NCBI GenBank assembly: GCA_016207625.1
Contig: JACQPF010000027.1
Location: 1 to 5,100 of the forward strand
Direction of reading: 5' to 3'
DNA: 5,100 nucleotides
Source: Elusimicrobiota bacterium
Lineage (GTDB): Bacteria > Elusimicrobiota > Elusimicrobia > FEN-1173
Part shown: positions 1-5,100 of the stretch, piece after piece
Layout of the letters: every line of letters begins with the position of its first letter
Numbering within the stretch: position 1 is the stretch's first letter
Program-made: the position numbers and the translations under genes
Notes under the pieces: model-generated
What the model saw: the letters and a program-made list of their open reading frames with translations, nothing else
The model's database searches: none
Told to the model about the DNA's origin: nothing

Positions 1-1488
1 GTCGTAGACCACCCGGTTCACGCCCCGCACCTCGTTGATGATGCGCGAGGAGATCCGGGCCATCACGGTGTCGGGCAAGCGGGCCCAGTCCGCCGTCATG
101 GCGTCCACCGAGTTCACGGCGCGGAGCGCCACCGCGTTTTCGTAGGTGCGCTCGTCCCCCATCACGCCGACGCTGTTGACGGGGAGCAAGACCGCGAAGG
201 ATTGCCACAACTTCTGGTAGAGGCCCGCCGCGCGGATCTCCTGCTCCACGATGAGGTCCGCTTCGCGCACCATGCGCAGCTTCTCCTCCGTGATTTCGCC
301 GAGCACGCGCACCGCCAGGCCCGGTCCGGGGAAAGGCTGACGGGTGAGGATCTCTTCCGGCAGGTTGAGGGTCCTGCCCAGCGCGCGCACCTCGTCTTTG
401 AACAGGAAGCGCAGGGGCTCCACCAGCTTCATCTTCATCCGCTTGGGCAATCCGCCCACGTTGTGGTGCGTCTTGATGGTGGCAGAAGGGCCTTTCACGG
501 AAACGCTCTCGATCACGTCCGGATAAAGGGTGCCTTGGGCGAGGAACCGGACGTCCTTCAGCCGCTTGGCGTGCTCCTCGAACACGGCGATGAACTCGTG
601 GCCGATGATTTTACGTTTCTTCTCCGGATCGGTGACGCCCTTCAGCTTGTTGAGGAAGCGCTTGCGCGCGTCCACAATGTGCGTCACGTACCCTTGCGCC
701 TTTCCGAAGACCTTCCGGACGCGCTCTTCCTCGCCGGCGCGCAGGAGCCCGTTGTTGACGAAAATGCAGATGAGCTGCTTGCCGAGGGCTTGGTGCAGGA
801 GGGCGGCCGCCACGGACGAATCCACACCGCCGGAGAGGGCGAGGATCACCTTCTCCTTTCCCACCTGCCCGCGGACCTGCTTGATCTGCTCTTCGGCGAA
901 GGAGGACATGGTCCAGTCCGCTTTCTCGTTGCACACGCGGAAAAGATAGTTGGACAGGATCTGCTTGCCGAGGGGCGTGTGGTGGACTTCCGGGTGGAAC
1001 TGGACGGCGTAGAGCTGTTTCTCCAGGTGCGAGCAGGCGGCGAAAGGCGCGTTGTCCGTCTGCGCCAGCGAGACGAACCCCTTGGGCAGGCGCCGGGCGG
1101 CGTCCCCATGGCTCATCCACACGGACAGGCCCTTCGGCAAGTCGCTGAACAGGGCGTTCTGATGCACCACAGTGATCTCGGCGGGCCCGTACTCCCGCCG
1201 GCGGGATTTCTCCACCTGCCCCCCGAAATGCGACACCATGAGCTGCAGCCCGTAGCAGATGCCCAGGATGGGGATGCCCATCTCGAAGATCTGGTCGTCC
1301 GGACGGGGGGCCTGTTTTGCGGTGACGCTGGACGGCCCTCCGGACAGGATGATGCCCGACGGGTTCGACGCCCGGATCTTCTCCATCGGGTGGTTGTAGG
1401 GATGGATCTCGCAAAACACGTTCGCCTCTCTCACCCGGCGGGCGATGAGCTGCGTATACTGCGAACCGAAGTCCAGTATGACGATCAT
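1..1488 (-). CDS. guaA: GMP synthase (glutamine-hydrolysing), 3' end cut by the window edge
   Basis: GMP synthase aminates XMP to GMP using glutamine and ATP, the last step of guanine nucleotide synthesis, in the cytoplasm. I translated 496 codons with no internal stop. Residues 1-190 are the class I glutamine amidotransferase domain, with the start MIVILDFGSQYTQLIARRVR, SGGPSS at 49-54, nucleophile Cys78 in GICYG, and His165/Glu167 in FHPEV. The ATP-pyrophosphatase domain follows, with the P-loop LSGGVDSS at 218-225. The XMP-binding and dimerisation part includes KGPSATIKTHHNVGG (332-346) and RQPFPGPGLAVRVLGE (383-398). The frame runs off position 1 at VVYD. In known GuaA proteins about 12 residues follow (ending near IEWE), so the full length should be about 508, normal for the family. 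The ATG shares its A with the guaB stop codon (TAATG), which points to translational coupling. The identification is certain; only the C-terminal tip is missing. Confidence 0.97.
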   Translation of the reverse strand, partial: MIVILDFGSQYTQLIARRVREANVFCEIHPYNHPMEKIRASNPSGIILSGGPSSVTAKQAPRPDDQIFEMGIPILGICYGLQLMVSHFGGQVEKSRRREYGPAEITVVHQNALFSDLPKGLSVWMSHGDAARRLPKGFVSLAQTDNAPFAACSHLEKQLYAVQFHPEVHHTPLGKQILSNYLFRVCNEKADWTMSSFAEEQIKQVRGQVGKEKVILALSGGVDSSVAAALLHQALGKQLICIFVNNGLLRAGEEERVRKVFGKAQGYVTHIVDARKRFLNKLKGVTDPEKKRKIIGHEFIAVFEEHAKRLKDVRFLAQGTLYPDVIESVSVKGPSATIKTHHNVGGLPKRMKMKLVEPLRFLFKDEVRALGRTLNLPEEILTRQPFPGPGLAVRVLGEITEEKLRMVREADLIVEQEIRAAGLYQKLWQSFAVLLPVNSVGVMGDERTYENAVALRAVNSVDAMTADWARLPDTVMARISSRIINEVRGVNRVVYD

Positions 1489-1490
1489 TA
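1486..1490 (-). other. TAATG stop-start overlap between guaB and guaA
   Basis: The TAA stop of guaB (1488-1490) and the ATG of guaA (1486-1488) share one A. The bases just upstream offer only a modest Shine-Dalgarno match: GGGGAA (complement of 1495-1500), 6 bases from the ATG, and a GGTGGGG further out. The geometry fits termination-reinitiation, which would keep GuaB and GuaA synthesis in step. The overlap is read directly; the coupling is inferred. Confidence 0.85.
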
Positions 1491-2651
1491 TTTCTTCCCC
1501 ATCCCCACCTTTTGAGCCTGCTGGAAGAGCTTGCCCTCGTGTTTTATCTCGGGGGCAATAATGACCTCTGTGAGCTGCATTTCCTTGATGTTGGAGGCTC
1601 CCACGGCCCCCATGCAGGTGCGGAGCGCGCCCACGAGGTTCTGCGTGCCGTCGTCCAGGCGCGCGGGCCCGAAGAGGATCTCTTTCAGCGTGCCGATGGT
1701 GCCCACCTTCACGCGCGTGCCGCGCGGCAGGTTGTGGTGCGGCGTCGCCATGCCCCAATGGTAGCCGAGGCCCGGGGCGTCTTCCGCGCGGGCGAAGACG
1801 GACCCGACCATCACGGCGTCCGCGCCGGAGGCGAAGGCCTTGCAGATGTCTCCGCCCGTGGTCATGCCGCCGTCGGTGATGATGGACACGTACCGGCCGG
1901 TCTTTTTATAGTAGAAGTCCCGGGCGGCGGCGCAGTCCACCGTCGCGGTCACCTGGGGCACGCCGAGGCCCAAAACGCCCCGGCTGGTGCAGGCGGCGCC
2001 GGGCCCCACGCCGACCAACAACGCGGCGCAGCCGGTTTCCATGAGGTCCAGGGCGGCGCTGTAGGTCACCACGTTCCCGATGATGACCGGCATCTTGATC
2101 TTCTCGCAGAACTTGGCGAGGTTCACGATGGGCCCTTTGGAAGACTTGTATTTCGCCGTGGTGACCGTTCCCTGCACCACGATCATGTCCGCCCCGGCCT
2201 CGGCGGCCAGCGCGCCGACGCGCTCGGCGTTCTGGGGGATGCAGCTCACCGCGCACGGCACGCCGCCCTTTTTAATTTCCTTCACGCGCTGGGAGATCAG
2301 CTTGTCTTTGACGGGCTCTCGATAGATCTCTTGCACGAGCTTCGTCGCCGCCTCGGGGTTGGCCTGGGCGATCTTCTTGAAGAGAGGCTTGGGGTTCTCG
2401 TAGCGGGCCTGGATGCCGTCCATGTTGAGCACGGCCAGGCCGCCCAGATGTCCCATGGAAACGGCGAAGTTCACGTCCACCACGCCGTCCATGGCGCTGG
2501 CCAGAAAGGGGATCTGCAGCTTGACGGGGCCCAGCCGCGTGGACACGTCCGTGTCCTCCGGGTTCAGCGTCGTGGTCCCAGGAACAAGCGCAATCTCGTC
2601 AAAGCCATAGGCCCGCCGGGCCTCCCGATCTCGTCCGATGAAAAAAGCCAT
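1488..2651 (-). CDS. guaB: GuaB3-type IMP dehydrogenase without CBS domains
   Basis: IMP dehydrogenase oxidises IMP to XMP with NAD+, the committed step to GMP. The 387-residue protein is a single TIM barrel. Canonical GuaB is about 490 residues because a pair of CBS domains is inserted; here only a short helical stretch (about 88-128) occupies that place. Key motifs are ASAMDGVVD (51-59), the GVGPGAACTSR loop (214-224) with Cys221 at the catalytic thioimidate position, and TDGGMTTGGDICKA (259-272) for phosphate binding. The C-terminal part (PRGTRVKVGTIGTLKEILFG, 309-328; LDDGTQNLVGALR, 332-344) is typical of the GuaB3 family and differs from the usual IMPDH flap. From memory it most resembles the cyanobacterial form. 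Mycobacterial GuaB3 proteins, as I recall, lack this Cys. Start: AGGAGG lies 9 bases upstream of the ATG. Being next to guaA supports a true IMPDH role. Without CBS domains it should lack purine-nucleotide control through that module. Family assignment is firm; activity is inferred from Cys221 and context. Confidence 0.92.
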   Translation of the reverse strand: MAFFIGRDREARRAYGFDEIALVPGTTTLNPEDTDVSTRLGPVKLQIPFLASAMDGVVDVNFAVSMGHLGGLAVLNMDGIQARYENPKPLFKKIAQANPEAATKLVQEIYREPVKDKLISQRVKEIKKGGVPCAVSCIPQNAERVGALAAEAGADMIVVQGTVTTAKYKSSKGPIVNLAKFCEKIKMPVIIGNVVTYSAALDLMETGCAALLVGVGPGAACTSRGVLGLGVPQVTATVDCAAARDFYYKKTGRYVSIITDGGMTTGGDICKAFASGADAVMVGSVFARAEDAPGLGYHWGMATPHHNLPRGTRVKVGTIGTLKEILFGPARLDDGTQNLVGALRTCMGAVGASNIKEMQLTEVIIAPEIKHEGKLFQQAQKVGMGKK

Positions 2652-2660
2652 TCTTTATCT

Positions 2661-2666
2661 CCTCCT
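2661..2666 (-). promoter_or_regulatory. Ribosome binding site of guaB
   Basis: The complement reads AGGAGG, with 9 bases before the ATG at 2651, inside the 27-base gap after the diguanylate cyclase stop codon. It is a strong match to the anti-Shine-Dalgarno sequence and fixes the guaB start. Confidence 0.85.
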
Positions 2667-2678
2667 GAATCTTTTTGT

Positions 2679-3809
2679 TTACTTCACGACCAGAATCGAA
2701 CACTGTCCGCCGAAACCGTCGCTCTCGAACTCCTGGGCCGACGGGTCCGGCAGCCACTGCGTGTTGTTCACCAAAAATTTGTAGCGGTAGCGGCCCGGCT
2801 TGATGGAGATGGCGATCTCCCACTCGTTCCCCGAAGGGAGGCGCGTCATGAGGTGGGTGCGCTTGTTCCAGTTGTTGAAGTCCCCCACCACGCAGACCTG
2901 CTGGACGTGCGGATCGTCCGACTTCAAGGTGAAGATGGTGGGCTGGAAAAGGCTCACGCGGTTCCCGCCGAACTCCTTGGCGCGGTAGAGCACCTCGTCG
3001 GCCGCGGAGATGAGGTCGTCTCGGTTCTTGGCGTCCACCGGGTATTGGGCGAGCCCGATGCTGATGGTCACGCCCATCTCGTAACAATTCTCCTCGATCT
3101 GCTTGCGGATCTTCTCGGCCACGGGGGCGGCATCCATGCGCGCGGCCTTCGGGAGGATGAGGGCGAACTCGTCCCCCCCGTAGCGCGCCACGATGTCGGA
3201 GTTGCGCACGCAGCTCCTCACGATCCGGCCCACTTCCTGGAGCAGGAGGTCCCCCGCTTGATGGCCGTGCTTGTCGTTGAACTGCTTGAAGTTGTCCAAA
3301 TCCGACATCATGAGCGTCACGCCCACCTTGAGCCGGTTGGCGGCCTCCAGGATGCGGGTGGTCTGCTCCATGAAGTAGCGCCTGTTGAAAAGGCCCGTCA
3401 GGGAATCGGTCCGGGCCAGTTTCACGGTTTGCCGGAACTCGCTGGACTTGATGACGCGCGGCGCGTAGAGGAGCTTCCGGACGTTCAGGAGGTAATCGAT
3501 GGCGGCCACCCGGATGCCCACGTTGCGGCCCAACTTCTCGCTCATGAGATATTTGTGGGTGATCATCTGGCCCCACATCGTTTTCGCCTGGGCCTCGGGG
3601 TACCTCTCCGACGTCAGGTAAAAAAGGACGTCGCTGTAAAAGATGTCTTTCTTCTCGGTCCGGAGGCGCTCCATGAGCCGCTGCGTGAGGTCCGTGGCCG
3701 AGATGTCTCCGGCCAAGGACTCCACGATCCGGTGGCCCTTGTCCTCCAGGTCCGCCAAGTCGGTGAGATAGGTGATGCTTCGCTCGTCTAGGTCCATTGT
3801 ATTTATCAT
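2679..3809 (-). CDS. Diguanylate cyclase (GGDEF) with C-terminal CBM48/AMPK-beta-like glycogen-binding domain
   Basis: The protein has 376 residues and should make c-di-GMP from two GTP. Residues 1-125 form a predicted helical domain that I do not recognise. Residues 131-289 are a complete GGDEF domain: DSLTGLFNRR (135-144), metal-binding Asp170 in SDLDNFK, Asn178 and Asp187 in FNDKHGHQAGD, and the signature GGDEF at 211-215. RNSD at 202-205 is an inhibitory-site RxxD with the correct 5-residue spacing, so product inhibition is likely. Residues 300-376 match the early-set/CBM48 glycogen-binding fold: VVGDFNNW (307-314), PGRYRYKF (338-345), QWLPDP (351-356) and a GFGGQCSILVV end. No signal peptide or membrane segment is visible, so it should be cytoplasmic. 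Start: GGAGG lies 10 bases upstream of this ATG; the next Met (residue 5) would put it 22 bases away. It lies 28 bases after dcd and 27 before guaB. The cyclase call is firm. The carbohydrate ligand is inferred from fold motifs; the domain could instead mediate protein contacts. Confidence 0.93.
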   Translation of the reverse strand: MINTMDLDERSITYLTDLADLEDKGHRIVESLAGDISATDLTQRLMERLRTEKKDIFYSDVLFYLTSERYPEAQAKTMWGQMITHKYLMSEKLGRNVGIRVAAIDYLLNVRKLLYAPRVIKSSEFRQTVKLARTDSLTGLFNRRYFMEQTTRILEAANRLKVGVTLMMSDLDNFKQFNDKHGHQAGDLLLQEVGRIVRSCVRNSDIVARYGGDEFALILPKAARMDAAPVAEKIRKQIEENCYEMGVTISIGLAQYPVDAKNRDDLISAADEVLYRAKEFGGNRVSLFQPTIFTLKSDDPHVQQVCVVGDFNNWNKRTHLMTRLPSGNEWEIAISIKPGRYRYKFLVNNTQWLPDPSAQEFESDGFGGQCSILVVK

Positions 3810-3819
3810 TCGCGCCGAA

Positions 3820-3824
3820 CCTCC
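3820..3824 (-). promoter_or_regulatory. Ribosome binding site of the diguanylate cyclase gene
   Basis: The complement reads GGAGG within ACGGAGGTT, 10 bases before the ATG at 3809. The spacing is slightly long but far better than for the second Met at 3797, so it decides the start. It lies in the 28-base gap after dcd, where I see no hairpin or T-run. Confidence 0.7.
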
Positions 3825-3837
3825 GTTTTAAGGATTT

Positions 3838-4398
3838 TTACAACTTCGGCAACGTGATCTCGGTTTGTTTTTGGTATTTCCCCTTGCGGTCCGCGTAGGA
3901 TGTTTCGCAGACCTCATCCGACTCGAAGAACAGCACCTGCGCGATGCCCTCGTCGGCATAGATCTTGGCCGGCAAGGGCGTGGTGTTGGAAATGCCCATG
4001 GTGACGAACCCCTCCCACTCGGGCTCGAAGGGAGTGATGTTCACCAGGATCCCGCAACGGGCGTAGGTGGATTTGCCGGTGCAGACCGTCAGGATGTTCC
4101 TCGGGATCCGGAAATACTCCACCGACTGGGCCAGCACGAAGGAATGCGGCAGGATCACCGCGAACTCCTCGACCGTCGCGTCTTCAAAAGCGGCGGCATC
4201 GAACCGCTTCGGATCGTTGAACCCGGCGGCCGCAACGCCCTTGAAGATCTTGAACTTGCGCCCCACCCGCATGTCGTAGCCGTAGCTGGATAAGCCATAG
4301 GAGATGACCCCTTCGCGCTTTTGGCACTCCACGAAAGGCTCGATCATCCCATGCTCGAGCGCCATGCGGCGGATCCAACGGTCGGATTTGACGGACAT
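3838..4398 (-). CDS. dcd: dCTP deaminase-family protein with catalytic Glu replaced by Gly
   Basis: dCTP deaminase converts dCTP to dUTP, feeding dTTP synthesis. The 186-residue protein matches the roughly 188-residue form of the family along its whole length: MSVKSDRWIRRMALEHGMIE at the start, SYGLSSYGYDMRV (33-45), VEYFRIPR (93-100), GKSTYARCG (108-116), EPEWEG (125-130), SNTTPLPAKIYA (137-148) and GKYQ near the end. Ser110 and Arg114, equivalent to E. coli S111 and R115, are kept. The catalytic Glu (E. coli E138) should lie ten residues after the first acidic residue of EPEWEG, but residue 135 is Gly (codon GGC at 3994-3996). The protein may therefore be inactive as a deaminase, work differently, or act more like a dUTPase or nucleotide binder. 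Start: GGAGGG lies 7 bases upstream, and the family's usual N-terminus begins exactly here. Homotrimeric and cytoplasmic by family. It follows nrdJ by 20 bases, which fits deoxynucleotide metabolism. Family membership is very sure; function is less so. Confidence 0.93.
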   Translation of the reverse strand: MSVKSDRWIRRMALEHGMIEPFVECQKREGVISYGLSSYGYDMRVGRKFKIFKGVAAAGFNDPKRFDAAAFEDATVEEFAVILPHSFVLAQSVEYFRIPRNILTVCTGKSTYARCGILVNITPFEPEWEGFVTMGISNTTPLPAKIYADEGIAQVLFFESDEVCETSYADRKGKYQKQTEITLPKL

Positions 4399-4405
4399 GG
4401 AGACC

Positions 4406-4413
4406 CCCTCCTT
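4406..4413 (-). promoter_or_regulatory. Ribosome binding site of dcd
   Basis: The complement reads AAGGAGGG, 7 bases before the ATG at 4398, in the 20-base gap after nrdJ. It settles the start against an upstream in-frame Met at 4467, which would lie inside nrdJ. Confidence 0.85.
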
Positions 4414-4418
4414 CTCCT

Positions 4419-5100
4419 TTATGAGCACTCCGAATGGCCGCAGTCGTGGCAAGTGACGCCGGAACAACCGCTCTCATGGGCCACGTTCGAGGAATAGCAC
4501 ACCGGGCAGTAGAGGGCCAAGGACTGGTCCCACAGCTCCAGAGGCTTGGGCTGGGAGACGGCCCGGGCAACGCCGGTGGACTCCAGCTTCCCCGTCTTGT
4601 GCAGGTGCGCCCGGAGGGCGATGGCGATGGCGTGGGGAATGGAATCCACCCGCTGCGCGCCGAAGCCGTAAGGCCGGTCGCCCTTCACGGAGTTCAGGTG
4701 CTTGAGGATCCTCACCGGGTCGCCCCCGTTCTCCAGATACTTCGAGAGCAGGATGCCCACGATGGCCGTCAGGCCCGACAGCTCCGTCCCCACGGGAGGC
4801 AGGTTCGTGAAGATGCGGTAGGGGCCTTCGTTGTCGTAGTCGATGTGGACGTGCAGGGGGCCGTTGCCGGTGCGGATCTCGAAATACTCGGAGGAGATGC
4901 CCTGCGAGAGGTCGCGGGGCTTGGGCCCCGGCGCGCGTTCCACTTTTTTCTCGCCGGAGGCGCCGAGGTTGAGCACCTGCTGGGTCTTGGAGCCGTCCCG
5001 GTAGATGGTGGTGCCCTTGCACCCCAGCTTGTAGGCCAGCTTGTAGGAATTCTTCACGTCCTCCACCGTGGCGGAGTTCGGCATGTTGATGGTTTTAGAC
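4419..5100 (-). CDS. nrdJ: Adenosylcobalamin-dependent (class II) ribonucleotide reductase, C-terminal part
   Basis: Class II reductase makes deoxyribonucleotides using vitamin B12 and needs no oxygen. Only the last 226 residues are in the window; the catalytic barrel and most active-site residues lie beyond the right edge. The visible part opens with SKTINMPNSATVEDV and GCKGTTIYRDGS, the conserved end of the NrdJ catalytic domain. After a charged, Pro-rich linker comes a TSCPD-type domain (roughly from FEIRTGNGPLHVHIDYD to IPHAIAIALRAHL). The last 30 residues form a Cys-rich zinc-ribbon tail with CPVC and CHDC pairs plus two more Cys (SGC and SEC). In the family, cysteines of this tail are thought to re-reduce the active site. 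The protein has no visible start because it enters from the right; the Met at 5084 is internal. The TAA stop is at 4419-4421, followed 20 bases later by dcd. The assignment is firm although only the C-terminus is seen. Confidence 0.93.
   Translation of the reverse strand, partial: SKTINMPNSATVEDVKNSYKLAYKLGCKGTTIYRDGSKTQQVLNLGASGEKKVERAPGPKPRDLSQGISSEYFEIRTGNGPLHVHIDYDNEGPYRIFTNLPPVGTELSGLTAIVGILLSKYLENGGDPVRILKHLNSVKGDRPYGFGAQRVDSIPHAIAIALRAHLHKTGKLESTGVARAVSQPKPLELWDQSLALYCPVCYSSNVAHESGCSGVTCHDCGHSECS

Noticed and set aside
611..1414. 267-codon minus-strand frame overlapping guaA
   Set aside because: It is out of frame with guaA and rich in Arg, Pro and Gly. The true guaA frame runs off the left edge without a stop, which can make this shadow look like the main gene.
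202..1515. 437-codon open frame on the plus strand
   Set aside because: It lies wholly antisense to guaA. The guaA frame carries all expected motifs, while this product resembles no family and has the composition of a GC-rich shadow frame.
2599..3576. 325-codon minus-strand frame overlapping the cyclase and guaB start
   Set aside because: It is a shadow frame with Arg/Pro/Gly-rich sequence that crosses the intergenic gap and both real genes. The GGDEF frame explains the region.
1512..3791. 759-codon open frame on the plus strand
   Set aside because: It is antisense to guaB and most of the diguanylate cyclase, both of which have clear family motifs. Its product is a low-complexity mix of His, Val, Leu, Gly, Asp and Arg with no domain, as expected opposite GC-rich genes.
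3810..3837. Possible terminator or promoter between dcd and the cyclase gene
   Set aside because: The 28 bases hold an A/T-rich patch and a ribosome binding site but no inverted repeat followed by a T-run, and there is too little room for a convincing promoter.
3994..3996. The Gly in Dcd as a simple sequencing error
   Set aside because: Glu codons are GAA or GAG, and GGC needs two changes. The reading frame is intact on both sides with conserved residues, so a frameshift or single miscall is unlikely.
4399..4467. Upstream in-frame Met that would extend dcd by 23 residues
   Set aside because: It would start inside nrdJ and has no family match. The Met at 4398 has a strong ribosome binding site 7 bases upstream and matches the usual dCTP deaminase N-terminus.
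4474..5022. 182-codon minus-strand frame inside nrdJ
   Set aside because: It is an alternate-frame shadow rich in Arg, Pro and His. The nrdJ frame has the conserved SKTIN, YRDGS and Cys-tail motifs.

Overview
The window is a GC-rich bacterial segment in which every gene I can support lies on the minus strand. Read in the direction of transcription (right to left) it holds five tightly packed genes: the 3' end of an adenosylcobalamin-dependent ribonucleotide reductase (nrdJ, 4419 to the right edge), a dCTP deaminase-family gene (dcd, 3838-4398), a diguanylate cyclase with a C-terminal glycogen-binding-type domain (2679-3809), a short CBS-less IMP dehydrogenase of the GuaB3 type (1488-2651), and GMP synthase (guaA, 1488 to the left edge, lacking only about the last dozen residues). 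Gaps are 20, 28 and 27 bases, and the last pair shares one base (TAATG). I see no terminator, promoter, RNA gene, repeat, CRISPR array or mobile element. The layout looks like one polycistronic operon that continues beyond the right edge.

The genes share a nucleotide theme. NrdJ makes deoxyribonucleotides, Dcd would convert dCTP to dUTP on the way to dTTP, and GuaB and GuaA convert IMP to XMP to GMP. The diguanylate cyclase sits between the deoxyribonucleotide pair and the guanine pair. It uses GTP, the product of the guanine branch, to make c-di-GMP. Its C-terminal domain resembles the glycogen-binding module of AMPK beta and isoamylase-type proteins, which suggests an enzyme that senses or sits on alpha-glucan.

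Two points deserve a second look. The first is the diguanylate cyclase / CBM48-like fusion, with intact active site and inhibitory site and a helical N-terminal domain that I do not recognise. The second is the Dcd protein: it aligns along its whole length with dCTP deaminases but has glycine (codon GGC) where the catalytic glutamate (E138 in E. coli Dcd) should be.

Organism: a GC-rich bacterium. A class II reductase, a GuaB3-type IMP dehydrogenase close to the cyanobacterial form and the 186-residue form of Dcd fit many lineages, such as Elusimicrobiota-like or deltaproteobacteria-like groups. The window has no marker gene that settles this, so I hold the placement at low confidence.
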